Shown here one piece after another: positions 52,865-63,231 of a DNA stretch of 64,000 nt (position 1 is its first letter; each line of letters begins with the position of its first letter). Source of the stretch: GWE2-40-63 sp050179685 (GTDB lineage Bacteria > Bacteroidota > Bacteroidia > Bacteroidales > SZUA-534); contig JBFXEW010000006.1 in assembly GCA_050179685.1 (NCBI GenBank), forward strand, positions 1-64,000. The letters are read 5' to 3'. The notes beneath the pieces are model-generated. The model did not search any database. It was not told the DNA's origin and was given only the letters and a program-made list of their open reading frames with translations. Both the position numbers and the translations under genes were made by a program.

Positions 52865-53180
52865 CATCGGTAATTTTGATAATAGAAAAAATTATATCAA
52901 CTTAGCGTTCGAAAAAAATCACGTTAAATCAACCAATTGAGCGATCTAAATATTTTATTTTCAAAACACTTATGGAAAACTTGCGTATGAATGGGTATGT
53001 TTTGATAAAATAAATGTTTAATCTATAAATGCAGACATTTAACCAACATATCAGGCGAATTATCAAAAGCAGCGCAGGGCGTACGGTTTTTATGTTATAT
53101 TTGTATGGCATGTTGATAAAATATGATAATTTCTTTTTTAAGATAACACGACACTTTTTGAATATTCAATAATTATTGTT
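52865..53180. promoter_or_regulatory. AT-rich leader region of the giant adhesin gene
   Basis: This 316-bp gap has no gene. TATATTTG at 53096-53103 matches the TAnnTTTG -7 box, 77 bases before the adhesin ATG, without a good -33 box. GATAAAAT(A) words recur near 53003 and 53114. Confidence 0.4.
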
Positions 53181-56100
53181 ATGAGGAAGCCGATACTTTT
53201 AATTATCCTGTTAAGTATATTTTTTACCCGGTTAGATGCACAAGAAGCTCGTTATTGGGTAAATGGGTCTGGTAGCTGGCACGACACATCGCACTGGTCA
53301 ACCACCAGTGGTGGAGAGGCCGGAGCCAGTGTTCCAACTGCAGAAAATCCGGTATTTTTTGACGATAATTCAGTTATCGGCAATCAAATACAAGTTACAA
53401 TAAAGCAGGAGGCATATACCAATCACCTGAATATCAACACCGCAAAACTTGTTTTAAAAGGTAAAGCACCGGTTACTATTTCAGGTTCTGTATCGGTAAA
53501 TCCCAATGCCGATTTATCAAAATATAAAGGGAATATAGCTTTTAATTCACAACAAACCATAACAATACAGATGGCCAATAAGCTAAACAGCAATTTGGTT
53601 TTTGATGGTTCAGGAGTTTTTAATTTCAATGAGAGCATTAATACCCGCAAAGAAATAATTGTTAAACAAGGCGATATAAATGCGAACGGCTTTCAAATAT
53701 CCAGTAGCTCAATAGTAAAAGAAGGAAACAGTGCATCAAAAATTAACCTCGAAAACACCGAAGTTAATGTAAGGGATTGGGACATGTCCAACCAAAACAA
53801 TCTGGAACTGCTTACTGCAAACTCAAGAATTTATGTACCCAACATTAAAAAAGATTTTACTCCTGGAAATTATAGTTACAATCTAGTAGGAGCCAGTGCC
53901 AGTAAAGCTGTTGGTACAATAACCGTTACCATTACCGATGCCTTATGCTCACCGGGCACCGATCCGGTTGCTGGCGATCCAAAAGAAAAAGGAACCTTAA
54001 ATGTTCAGGTAGCTCCGGCAGGGGATTATTACATTACCGTTTTAAGTCAAGGCGATGGTTTGGAAAAAGGTCGGGCTTTTGGGAATAACATTGATTTTAC
54101 GCTTCCCGTCGGAACTTATCTGGTACAGGTAAGTGAAACCGGCTATAATCAGGATTTTGTTACCGCTGGTGATAAAATCATTGGCTATCCTCCGGCTTTT
54201 AGCGTTGCTATAAATGTTGAGAACGATGTAAGCTGTTTTGGAGGTGACGATTTACAATTACGTGCCGATGCTACCGGTGGAACCAATCCTATAGTATCTT
54301 ATGAATGGGAAAACAACACCACCAATGAGGGGGTGATATTTTTTACCGGGCAGATTACCAATGCCGATTTGGGCGAAGGTTATTATATAGTTTACGCCAA
54401 TGATGCAAACGGCTGTCAGGCATCCAATTACTTTGAGTATTACCCATCGTTCCCCGAACTTGATGATTATACCACAGGTCCGGATCAAATTGTAGTATCG
54501 GGAATTATAACTACAGCTTCTTGTGCTTCAGGCGCCACCGGAGTTATTGATGTGGGAACTACCACGGGGGGAACTCCTGATATGGGAATGTATCCTACTA
54601 CCGGCTATGGTTATTTTGCTTCAACCAATGGAGCCTATAATCCGGTTCCCGGTGATTTTACCGATGGAAATGTTATTACCGGACTTGCTGCCGGAACTTA
54701 TTATCTTTGGATAATTGATGGAAACGCTTGTATCGAAGAGCATAACTCTACCATCAGTGTGGCATCTGTTCCTGCTCCAACGGCTGATGCAGGAACTGAC
54801 GCTGAAGTTTGCGACGGCGATTCATTCGATTTAAACGGAGCCAGTGCTACCAATGCAGATACTTATTTATGGACCATTACGGCAGGCGGTACCGGAACCT
54901 TTAGTCCAAGTAATACCGCTTTAAATCCTACATTTACTCCAACCGGAGGTGTGGGAACTTATACCTTGCAATTACAAGTATCTCAATCTTCAGGCGCTTG
55001 TCCCCCGGCAACCCATAGCATGGATTTGGATGTAATACCCAATCCGGTGGTGAATGCAGGAACCGATTCAGAGATTTGTGGCAGTTCGTATACCATAGCC
55101 GACGCTAGTAGCGATGGAACTACGCATTTATGGACTGTTGTGGCAGGAAATGCTGCTAATGTAAGCTTTACGCCAAACAATACGGTAGTAAACCCACAAA
55201 TTGATGTTAGCGCTTTTGGAACTTATACGCTTCAGTTAGAATCGACTAACGGAACATTGGTATCATGCAGCAATAGTGCAACAGTCGATCTTACTTTTGT
55301 CGATAATCCAACGGCTGATGCCGGAACTGACGCTGAAGTTTGCGATGGAAGCACTTTTGCTTTGACCGAAGCAAGTGCTACCAACGCCGACACTTATTTA
55401 TGGACCATTACAGCAGGCGGCACAGGAACTTTTAGTCCAAGTAATTCAGTTTTAAATCCAACGTTTACTCCAACCGGAGGTGTCGGAACTTATACTCTAC
55501 AACTACAGACCTCACAATCTTCAGGCACTTGTCCACCGGCTACAAACTCAATGGATTTAAGCGTTCTGGCCATTCCGGTTGTTGATGCCGGAAATGATAT
55601 GACCACCTGCGGCAATACTTACACCATTGCCGATGCAAGTAGTGATGGAGCTACGCATGTATGGACTGTAGTGGCCGGAAACGCTGCTAATGTAAGCTTC
55701 ACGCCAAATAATACGGTAGTAAATCCACAAATTGATGTTACTGCATTTGGAACATATACGCTGCAGTTAGAATCGACAAACGGAACCTTGGTATCGTGCA
55801 GCAGTAGTGCAACAATCGATCTTACTTTTGTTGATAATCCGACGGCTGATGCCGGAAGCGACGCTGAGGTTTGCGACGGAGATACCTATGATTTATCCGG
55901 AGCTGGTGCAACCAATGCCGATACTTACTTATGGACTATTACAGCAGGAGGTACAGGAACCTTTAGCCCAAGTAATACCGCTTTAAATCCTATATTCACT
56001 CCAACCGGAGGTGTAGGGACTTATACCCTTCAATTGAGAGCCTCACAATCGGCAGGAACCTGCCCGCCGGTAACCAACAGCATGAATCTCGATGTAATCC

Positions 56101-59100
56101 CTCTTCCGGTAGTAGATGCTGGAACTGATGCAGATATTTGTGGAACAACTTATACCATTGCCGATGCCAGTAGCGATGGAACTACGCATTTATGGACTGT
56201 AGTTACAGGGAATGCAGCCAATGTCACTTTTACCCCAAACAATACGGTTGTAAATCCGCAAATTGATGTTACTGCTTTTGGAACGTATACTTTACAATTA
56301 GAATCAAGCAATGGAACTTCAGTTTCATGCAGCAGCAGTGCAACAGTCGATCTTAATTTTGTCGATAATCCAACGGCAGATGCAGGAAGTGATGCTGAAG
56401 TTTGCGACGGGGATACCTACGATTTATCCGGAGCTGGTGCAACTAATGCCGACACTTATTTATGGACTATCACAGCAGGAGGTACGGGAACCTTTAGCCC
56501 AAACAACACTGTATTAAACCCAACGTTTACTCCGACAGCCGGAGTTGGTACTTATACCTTGCAGTTGCAGTCTTCTCAATCTTCAGCAACCTGTCCGCCT
56601 GCTACCAATAGCATGGATTTGGAAGTAATAGCCAATCCGGTGGTGAATGCCGGTGCTGATGCTGATGTTTGCGGAACCACTTACACCATAGCTGATGCCA
56701 GTAGTACCGGAGCTTCACATGTTTGGAGTGTAGTAGTTGGAAATGCAGCCAATGTAAGCTTTACACCGAGTAATACCGTGGTAAATCCTCAAATAGATGT
56801 TACCGGTTTTGGTACCTATACCCTTCAGTTGGAATCAAGCAACGGAACACTGGTTACATGCAGCAGCAGTGCTACGGTAACAATTGATTTTCATGAATCT
56901 CCTTCAGTTAATGCAGGAGTTGACAATACTGTTTGTTACGATGCCATTGACTATGAATTGATTGATGCAACAGCATTCAACTATACCTCAATCTCCTGGA
57001 AAAACCTGACAACAGGTGATATTACAGGATTTGATGTTGCCACCGACTTAAATCCTACCTATACATTTTCAGCAGCAGATAAAGTTCAGGGTTATGTCGA
57101 TTTGGTACTAATCGCCTCCAGTTTATATTGTTCGGATGTTACGGATACCATTCGGGTAAATATTTCTCCTGAGATGGTAGTTTCTATTGGTTCTGTATCA
57201 CCTTATTTAATTGGAGCCAGTACACAAATAAATGTTGCTTTCTGGGGTGAACACGAAAATATTGGACAATTAGGTTTTTATTTAGTAGCTCCCGATGGAA
57301 CAACCAAAATTCGACTTTACCAACATAACCTGGATGGATCGGCTTGTATTTTTCCAATAGATCAGCAGTTCGACAGCCTGGCATTTTCAACAGCCAGTGC
57401 TACAAATCTGGATTTCTGTTCCTACAATACAGCTCCGGTTATAAGTGGAAGTTTTGATGCCGCCGAAGATTGGAGTAATTTATATACGATGGATCCGGCA
57501 CAGGGAGGCTGGTCATTGATGATAAAGGATCGTACAACAGGAAAAACCGGAACCCTTAGCCGGGCAATGATATCATTTACCGATTTGAACGTTCAGGGTA
57601 TTATGCAAACCATTTTTTACGACTCAAAAGTTTTAAGTCCGGCTTCTCCGATTGTCGATAAAGATTCTACCATTTATTATGTCCCCATGGGCTTAAGAAC
57701 CACATGTAACGGAGCTTGTGATGCCCGGGCTATTGTTTCTGTTATTGGAGGTACTCCTCCTTATGCCAGCTATGAATGGAGCACCGGTGATACTGGTACT
57801 GAAGTTGACTTATGTGGCGGCGACCATACCGTTACCGTAACCGATGCCAATGGTTGTAAAGCGGTTGCTCTGGTTGAAGTTCTGGAGCCCGACCCAATTG
57901 AATTAGCCGTTGACTCAACAAATATTGCCTGTTTTGGTGGTACAAGCGGAATGGTAAAGGTTACCCCATCGAATGGTGTGCCTCCTTACAATTACCTTTG
58001 GGACGATGCCAATAACTCTACTACAGCTCAGGTTAACGTGTTAACCGCTGGAACCTATACAGTAACTGTTACTGACCAGAATTTATGTGCTACCATTCGA
58101 AGCATTACCCTAAGCGAACCAACTTCTGCAGTTGATCTTACTTATGTTGTGGATCCCACAGGTTGTAATACTTCAACCGGAACCATAACACTTACACCCA
58201 ATGGAGGAACCCCATACACGGTGGGAGATGCTTACACCTACACCTGGGCACACGATGGTTTACTTAGCGGAAACATAGCTATCGGCCTTGGTGTGGGTAG
58301 TTACAACGTATTAATTCAGGATTCGTTGGGTTGTATCCTCGACACCACCATTACCATGATGGATAACGGCGATATGGAAATTACCGGATTTACTATGGTA
58401 AGCAATGTAAGCTGTGCCGGAAGTTGCGATGCAGAAGTTCAGGTCGACTTTATCGGAGGAACCGGTGATTATACGTTCAACTGGAGTGGTGCCGGACTAA
58501 GCGGAACCAATATTTCGCTGTCAAATGTTTGTGGCGATAGTACCTATTATGTTACAGTTACCGATGTGAACACGTCATGCAGTACTTCCGATTTCTTTAA
58601 AATTCCACAACCCGATTCGCTTAAAGTCAATATCGTTTCGCAAACCGATGTACTTTGTTTTGGCGACAGTACAGGAACTGCTGAAGCTATTGGAATTGGA
58701 GGAGCCGGAGCGTATGCTTATGCCTGGTTTACCACAACAAACGACACTTTAAGCCGGGCTTCAACGGCTAATAACCTGCCTTTCGGAAAAATATATATTG
58801 AAATCATAGATGCAAATCTTTGCTCAGTTCTTGATAGTATCTTTATAAATCAACCTACAGAATTAACTGCAACTACTGCATCAACAAATACTTCATGTGG
58901 AGTAGCAACCGGTACCGTGTCAATTACTCCTGCCGGAGGCACAGCGCCTTACACCTATTTGTGGAACGATGCCTCAAATGCAACCTCAGCACTGGTTGAA
59001 GACTTACCGTCGGGAATATATAACGTTACGGTTACCGATTTTAATGGTTGTGAACTGTTCGAGTCGGTTACGGTAATCGACGATTCCGATATGATTATTA

Positions 59101-62100
59101 CTATTGATAATGTGGTGGATGTACTTTGTGCCGGTGATGCAAGTGGTGAAATTAGCATTAGTGTTACCGATGCTGTTGAACCCGTCGATTACAATTGGAG
59201 CAATAATGCAACAACCGAAGATATTACCGATTTAGTTGCAGGAACCTACCGGGTTACTGTAACCGATGCAAACCTATGTTCGCGGGTAGCTGAGGTAGAA
59301 ATTACTGAACCGGCATTTTTATCAGCTTCTGTAACCATAGTAAATCAACCGCTATGTTTTGGAGCGGCAAACGGAGAAGCCATGGTAGTTCCTCAAGGTG
59401 GCGTGGCTCCTTATACCTATCTTTGGAGCGATGGCCAAACCACAGCAACAGCATCGAACCTGATGGCGGGAGCTTATGAAGTTATCCTCACCGATTTTAA
59501 TGGTTGCGAAACTACTGCCACAGTTACTCTGGTCGATCCGGATGCGGTAACTTTCGATTTTGAATTTACCCGCACCACCTGTGGCAACAGTGTTGGAACC
59601 ATGAATGTGGCTAATCTTGCCGGAGGAACCGGTGCCGGAACTTATACCGTTTCATGGGCATCGCCCGACTGGGCTTTGTACCCGGCTCCCGACTCTCTAA
59701 ATACCGAAAACATCAGCAAGTTATGGGTAGCATCTTATGTGGCAATAGTTACCGATGCCAATGGTTGCGAGTTCCGCGACTCCATGAACCTGCTCGACAT
59801 CTCAAACATGACAATTATTGTCGATTCTATGGCTATGGTAAACTGTAATGGAGGCACCAACGGAGCCATTCTGGTAAGTGCCAATAACGGTACCGAACCA
59901 TACAACTATCTATGGGATACAGGTGACGCTGATTCGTTGCTAAACGATGTTAGCGCCGGAACTTACCGTTTGGTAGTTACCGACGATGAACTTTGCCGTC
60001 GCGATACCGCTTTTGTGATTACCGAACCGGATGCATTGGACAACACCTTTGTATTTACACAACCCATTATTTGTCATGGCGATACAGAAGCCAGTTTTAA
60101 TGCTGAGATTAGTGGCGGTGTAGCTCCTTATACCTATTTATGGGAAAACAGTGCAGGCGACAACCTGGGCCAGACGTCGGCGTTGGAAAATGTGACTGCC
60201 GACATGTATTACCTTACAGTGGTTGATGCCAACAATTGTCTTTATGAAGATAGTATTGAAATTATTGTGCCCGTGAACCCACTTTCAATAAGCATTTCAA
60301 TAAACGAAACCCAGTGTGCCGATTCTACAGGTATTGCAACAGCTACAGTAACGGGTGGTGTAGCTCCTTATACTTACCAATGGAAACAACTTTCGAATCC
60401 GGCAACGGCTTTATCCGGCCAGGGAACCAATACCCTTTCAGCCCTTTGGGTCGATGTGTTTGTATTGGAAGTTAGCGATGCTTTAGGTTGCATGGTTAGC
60501 GATACTTTTGAGATGAAAGACGTAAGTGGAATAGAATTCACTGTGAGTATTAATAATCATATTCTTTGTAAAGATGCTTGTGATGCATCTGCTGAAGTTT
60601 CTGCCATATCGGGAGGAACACCTAACTATAATATATCTTGGGCAAATGGCGAAACGACCTTAATAGCTGCTAACTTATGTATTGGAACACAACAGGTATT
60701 TGTTAGTGATGCTAATGGTTGTAAGGCTGTTAAGAGTATTGAAATTACTAATCAGGATTTATTTAAATTACAGATTGCTACCACAAATAATATTACGCAG
60801 TCTGATGAATTCTGTTTAGGTAACATTAATATATTACCTAGTGGTGGTGATGTATCACAAACAGATAAATATATTATTGAGTGGTTCGATGATGCCATGA
60901 CACCATTATTGCCTTCTTCAGATACGATTAGAACGATTGGAGAAAAATCATTCAGAGATGGTTTATGTGATGGTTGGTACTTTATTTCTGCCAAGAATCT
61001 GAAATCCGACTTAACAACTTGTGTAATTGATACAAGTATCTATATTTCGCGTGATACATTACGTTATGACACCCTTGAATTACAAAATGTATTGTGCCAT
61101 GGAGCAAACACTGGTGTTATTGAGATTAATGCACAAGGAGGTTCAGGAAGCTATAGTTATAATTGGCAATACCAAACCTGGGATGAAGACTCCACAACAA
61201 ATAGAATAGCAAATCTGGTTGCTGGTAAATATTATTTAACTATTACCGATTTAGGAATTTTTGAAAGTATTGAGGATTCAATAGTTATTACTGAACCCTT
61301 GCCATTTGTGGTCACCATAAACACAGTTGAAACAGATTGTAATGCACCTACAGGTTCATTTACAATTATTGATTCCTTAGGCGGGACACCACCATTCGAA
61401 TATCATTGGATACATCCTTCTTGGGTGGATGATACCTTGGGTCTTTCAGTTTCAAATCTAGGGATTGATGATTATTTGTTGCGGGTTACTGATAGTAATT
61501 CTTGTGTGGTGGATACTTTATTGCACATGTCTGATAACTCTTTATTTACTATCGAAGCATCTTCATTATCAACTATGTGTTATGGAGAAAGTAATGGTTC
61601 AGCAAATGTTGAAATAACCCATGATGGGGTTCCTTCTTATAATTATAGTTGGTTTATTGTAAGTGCCAATGATACTTTATCAAAAGAAAGTAATCTAACT
61701 GGTGTTTCAGCTGGAAGCTATATTGTGCATGTAGAAGATCAAAATACTTGTTTAAGAATAGATAGTGTAGAAATTGAACAATATGATAAACTAACCTTTG
61801 AAATTACAGATGTTGATTTAAATGATTGTTATTCTGAATGCAATGGCGCTTTTTCGTTTGGGAATTTAACTGGAGGTTCAGGTTCAAACCTTACCTATTG
61901 GGTATTAGACTCATTAAAAACAAGCGTTATTTCATCTGGCAGTAATCCTGTGTTTACACAAATGTGTGTTAATAATTACTACTTAAGAGTAAATGATGGC
62001 TCGAATTGTTGGAGTGATGATAAACCGTTTGCATTTCTATCTCGTTCACCACAAATAATACCAAATTTCACATTGATTGATTCAGCACAATGTAACCAGC

Positions 62101-63230
62101 GAAGTGAGAATAACGACGGAGGTGAATTGAGAATAAATATAGATGCAGGTTATTTTAAACAAATTATAGATACCTTGAGTTTTGATTGGATACAATTTAT
62201 TATGGATGGTGGTTCTCCACAAGGTAGTAATGAATTTAATGATGTCAATCCGGGAAAACGCAGTGTAAGAGTGCGTACACAGTTTAATAATGACTTAGTC
62301 TGTGAAGATGTATTTGAATACAACATGCCTGCAAAAAACAATATTATCAGCACTACTATTGTGGAGCAAATGGTTAATGATAAACCTGTAGTCTATTTAG
62401 ATTCCAACTTTTACTGTCCGGGTGAGCAATTGAGATTATACACTATCTCATCCTTGGTAGAAAACCCGGGTCAACTGCCTGATTCCATTATTTGGGATAG
62501 TTACGAGGATATTTTACCTTACTATAAAGGGGATACGCTATTCTTTGCAGGAAGCGAATCAGCCACTTTAATTCCGAGAATCCATTATGATGATTGTAGT
62601 TTTGCGGATTCAATTTTCATAGGCCGCTATGAAATTGAACCCTTGGTTGCAGATATTGATGGAGATACGGTAGTTGCTGCCGGCAGCGAAGTGAAGTTAT
62701 TTGCAAATAGTCCGGAGGTAAGCTATGTTAAAGATGAAGATTTTACCACCACGCACAGTTATACCTGGACCTCAGACTTTGCCAGTGCCATTTGGCTTCC
62801 GGCTCCTCCCGATACCATTGCGCCAACACTTATTGCTGGTGAATCGGGAATAATTACGGTTTACGATACCATAAAAATCTTTAACCCATCCTATTCGAAC
62901 CAGGTTTGTTTGGTTTCCGACACCTTAAATTTAAAAGTATTGTCGAGCGTTGAAGCTTCAAGTGGATTTACGCCCAATGGGGATGGCAATTTTGATACCT
63001 GGGATATTTCGGGCATCAATGGATGGGCTGAAGTGGAAGTTCAGATTTTTAACCGCTGGGGCGGATTAATTTGGGAGCACAGCGGAGCCTACGATGGTGA
63101 TAATAAGTGGGATGGAACCAATGCCAAAGGAAATCCGGTTCCGTCGGGCACTTATTATTATGTAATAACTTATGGAAATAATCAGGGAGTTAACAAAACA
63201 TTAACCGGACCTGTAACAATATTGAGATAA
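53181..63230 (+). CDS. Giant SprB-repeat adhesin with T9SS type B sorting domain
   Basis: A 3349-residue secreted protein. Signal peptide: residues 1-20 (ending RLDA). Residues about 24-60 have the YWVNGSGSWHDTSHW module. Residues 533-1240 are four tandem copies of a 177-residue unit, each made of two PKD-like modules (ADAGTDAEVCDG... and VNAGTDSEICG...). Residues about 1334-1470 resemble a proprotein-convertase P domain (GGWSLMIKDRTTGKTGTL). From about 1500 to 2930 some 18 SprB-type repeats follow (VAPYTYLW, AGTYRVTVTDANLC). The end (SGFTPNGDGNFDTWDISG to TLTGPVTILR) is the gliding-associated C-terminal signal for T9SS export and surface anchoring. It is probably a mobile surface adhesin; the ligand is unknown. 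Base composition shifts to AT-rich between about 60530 and 62640. A PorP/SprF gene follows after one base. Confidence 0.93.
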   Translation: MRKPILLIILLSIFFTRLDAQEARYWVNGSGSWHDTSHWSTTSGGEAGASVPTAENPVFFDDNSVIGNQIQVTIKQEAYTNHLNINTAKLVLKGKAPVTISGSVSVNPNADLSKYKGNIAFNSQQTITIQMANKLNSNLVFDGSGVFNFNESINTRKEIIVKQGDINANGFQISSSSIVKEGNSASKINLENTEVNVRDWDMSNQNNLELLTANSRIYVPNIKKDFTPGNYSYNLVGASASKAVGTITVTITDALCSPGTDPVAGDPKEKGTLNVQVAPAGDYYITVLSQGDGLEKGRAFGNNIDFTLPVGTYLVQVSETGYNQDFVTAGDKIIGYPPAFSVAINVENDVSCFGGDDLQLRADATGGTNPIVSYEWENNTTNEGVIFFTGQITNADLGEGYYIVYANDANGCQASNYFEYYPSFPELDDYTTGPDQIVVSGIITTASCASGATGVIDVGTTTGGTPDMGMYPTTGYGYFASTNGAYNPVPGDFTDGNVITGLAAGTYYLWIIDGNACIEEHNSTISVASVPAPTADAGTDAEVCDGDSFDLNGASATNADTYLWTITAGGTGTFSPSNTALNPTFTPTGGVGTYTLQLQVSQSSGACPPATHSMDLDVIPNPVVNAGTDSEICGSSYTIADASSDGTTHLWTVVAGNAANVSFTPNNTVVNPQIDVSAFGTYTLQLESTNGTLVSCSNSATVDLTFVDNPTADAGTDAEVCDGSTFALTEASATNADTYLWTITAGGTGTFSPSNSVLNPTFTPTGGVGTYTLQLQTSQSSGTCPPATNSMDLSVLAIPVVDAGNDMTTCGNTYTIADASSDGATHVWTVVAGNAANVSFTPNNTVVNPQIDVTAFGTYTLQLESTNGTLVSCSSSATIDLTFVDNPTADAGSDAEVCDGDTYDLSGAGATNADTYLWTITAGGTGTFSPSNTALNPIFTPTGGVGTYTLQLRASQSAGTCPPVTNSMNLDVIPLPVVDAGTDADICGTTYTIADASSDGTTHLWTVVTGNAANVTFTPNNTVVNPQIDVTAFGTYTLQLESSNGTSVSCSSSATVDLNFVDNPTADAGSDAEVCDGDTYDLSGAGATNADTYLWTITAGGTGTFSPNNTVLNPTFTPTAGVGTYTLQLQSSQSSATCPPATNSMDLEVIANPVVNAGADADVCGTTYTIADASSTGASHVWSVVVGNAANVSFTPSNTVVNPQIDVTGFGTYTLQLESSNGTLVTCSSSATVTIDFHESPSVNAGVDNTVCYDAIDYELIDATAFNYTSISWKNLTTGDITGFDVATDLNPTYTFSAADKVQGYVDLVLIASSLYCSDVTDTIRVNISPEMVVSIGSVSPYLIGASTQINVAFWGEHENIGQLGFYLVAPDGTTKIRLYQHNLDGSACIFPIDQQFDSLAFSTASATNLDFCSYNTAPVISGSFDAAEDWSNLYTMDPAQGGWSLMIKDRTTGKTGTLSRAMISFTDLNVQGIMQTIFYDSKVLSPASPIVDKDSTIYYVPMGLRTTCNGACDARAIVSVIGGTPPYASYEWSTGDTGTEVDLCGGDHTVTVTDANGCKAVALVEVLEPDPIELAVDSTNIACFGGTSGMVKVTPSNGVPPYNYLWDDANNSTTAQVNVLTAGTYTVTVTDQNLCATIRSITLSEPTSAVDLTYVVDPTGCNTSTGTITLTPNGGTPYTVGDAYTYTWAHDGLLSGNIAIGLGVGSYNVLIQDSLGCILDTTITMMDNGDMEITGFTMVSNVSCAGSCDAEVQVDFIGGTGDYTFNWSGAGLSGTNISLSNVCGDSTYYVTVTDVNTSCSTSDFFKIPQPDSLKVNIVSQTDVLCFGDSTGTAEAIGIGGAGAYAYAWFTTTNDTLSRASTANNLPFGKIYIEIIDANLCSVLDSIFINQPTELTATTASTNTSCGVATGTVSITPAGGTAPYTYLWNDASNATSALVEDLPSGIYNVTVTDFNGCELFESVTVIDDSDMIITIDNVVDVLCAGDASGEISISVTDAVEPVDYNWSNNATTEDITDLVAGTYRVTVTDANLCSRVAEVEITEPAFLSASVTIVNQPLCFGAANGEAMVVPQGGVAPYTYLWSDGQTTATASNLMAGAYEVILTDFNGCETTATVTLVDPDAVTFDFEFTRTTCGNSVGTMNVANLAGGTGAGTYTVSWASPDWALYPAPDSLNTENISKLWVASYVAIVTDANGCEFRDSMNLLDISNMTIIVDSMAMVNCNGGTNGAILVSANNGTEPYNYLWDTGDADSLLNDVSAGTYRLVVTDDELCRRDTAFVITEPDALDNTFVFTQPIICHGDTEASFNAEISGGVAPYTYLWENSAGDNLGQTSALENVTADMYYLTVVDANNCLYEDSIEIIVPVNPLSISISINETQCADSTGIATATVTGGVAPYTYQWKQLSNPATALSGQGTNTLSALWVDVFVLEVSDALGCMVSDTFEMKDVSGIEFTVSINNHILCKDACDASAEVSAISGGTPNYNISWANGETTLIAANLCIGTQQVFVSDANGCKAVKSIEITNQDLFKLQIATTNNITQSDEFCLGNINILPSGGDVSQTDKYIIEWFDDAMTPLLPSSDTIRTIGEKSFRDGLCDGWYFISAKNLKSDLTTCVIDTSIYISRDTLRYDTLELQNVLCHGANTGVIEINAQGGSGSYSYNWQYQTWDEDSTTNRIANLVAGKYYLTITDLGIFESIEDSIVITEPLPFVVTINTVETDCNAPTGSFTIIDSLGGTPPFEYHWIHPSWVDDTLGLSVSNLGIDDYLLRVTDSNSCVVDTLLHMSDNSLFTIEASSLSTMCYGESNGSANVEITHDGVPSYNYSWFIVSANDTLSKESNLTGVSAGSYIVHVEDQNTCLRIDSVEIEQYDKLTFEITDVDLNDCYSECNGAFSFGNLTGGSGSNLTYWVLDSLKTSVISSGSNPVFTQMCVNNYYLRVNDGSNCWSDDKPFAFLSRSPQIIPNFTLIDSAQCNQRSENNDGGELRINIDAGYFKQIIDTLSFDWIQFIMDGGSPQGSNEFNDVNPGKRSVRVRTQFNNDLVCEDVFEYNMPAKNNIISTTIVEQMVNDKPVVYLDSNFYCPGEQLRLYTISSLVENPGQLPDSIIWDSYEDILPYYKGDTLFFAGSESATLIPRIHYDDCSFADSIFIGRYEIEPLVADIDGDTVVAAGSEVKLFANSPEVSYVKDEDFTTTHSYTWTSDFASAIWLPAPPDTIAPTLIAGESGIITVYDTIKIFNPSYSNQVCLVSDTLNLKVLSSVEASSGFTPNGDGNFDTWDISGINGWAEVEVQIFNRWGGLIWEHSGAYDGDNKWDGTNAKGNPVPSGTYYYVITYGNNQGVNKTLTGPVTILR
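54777..56900 (+). repeat. Four tandem 531-bp units inside the adhesin gene
   Basis: Unit starts fall at 54777, 55308, 55839 and 56370, and the next module starts at 56901, so every unit is exactly 531 bp (177 codons). Each encodes PTADAG(T/S)DAEVCDG and, about 89 residues later, a PVV(N/D)AG module. Third and fourth units are closest to each other (both DGDTYDLSGAG). Confidence 0.92.
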
Positions 63231-63231
63231 T

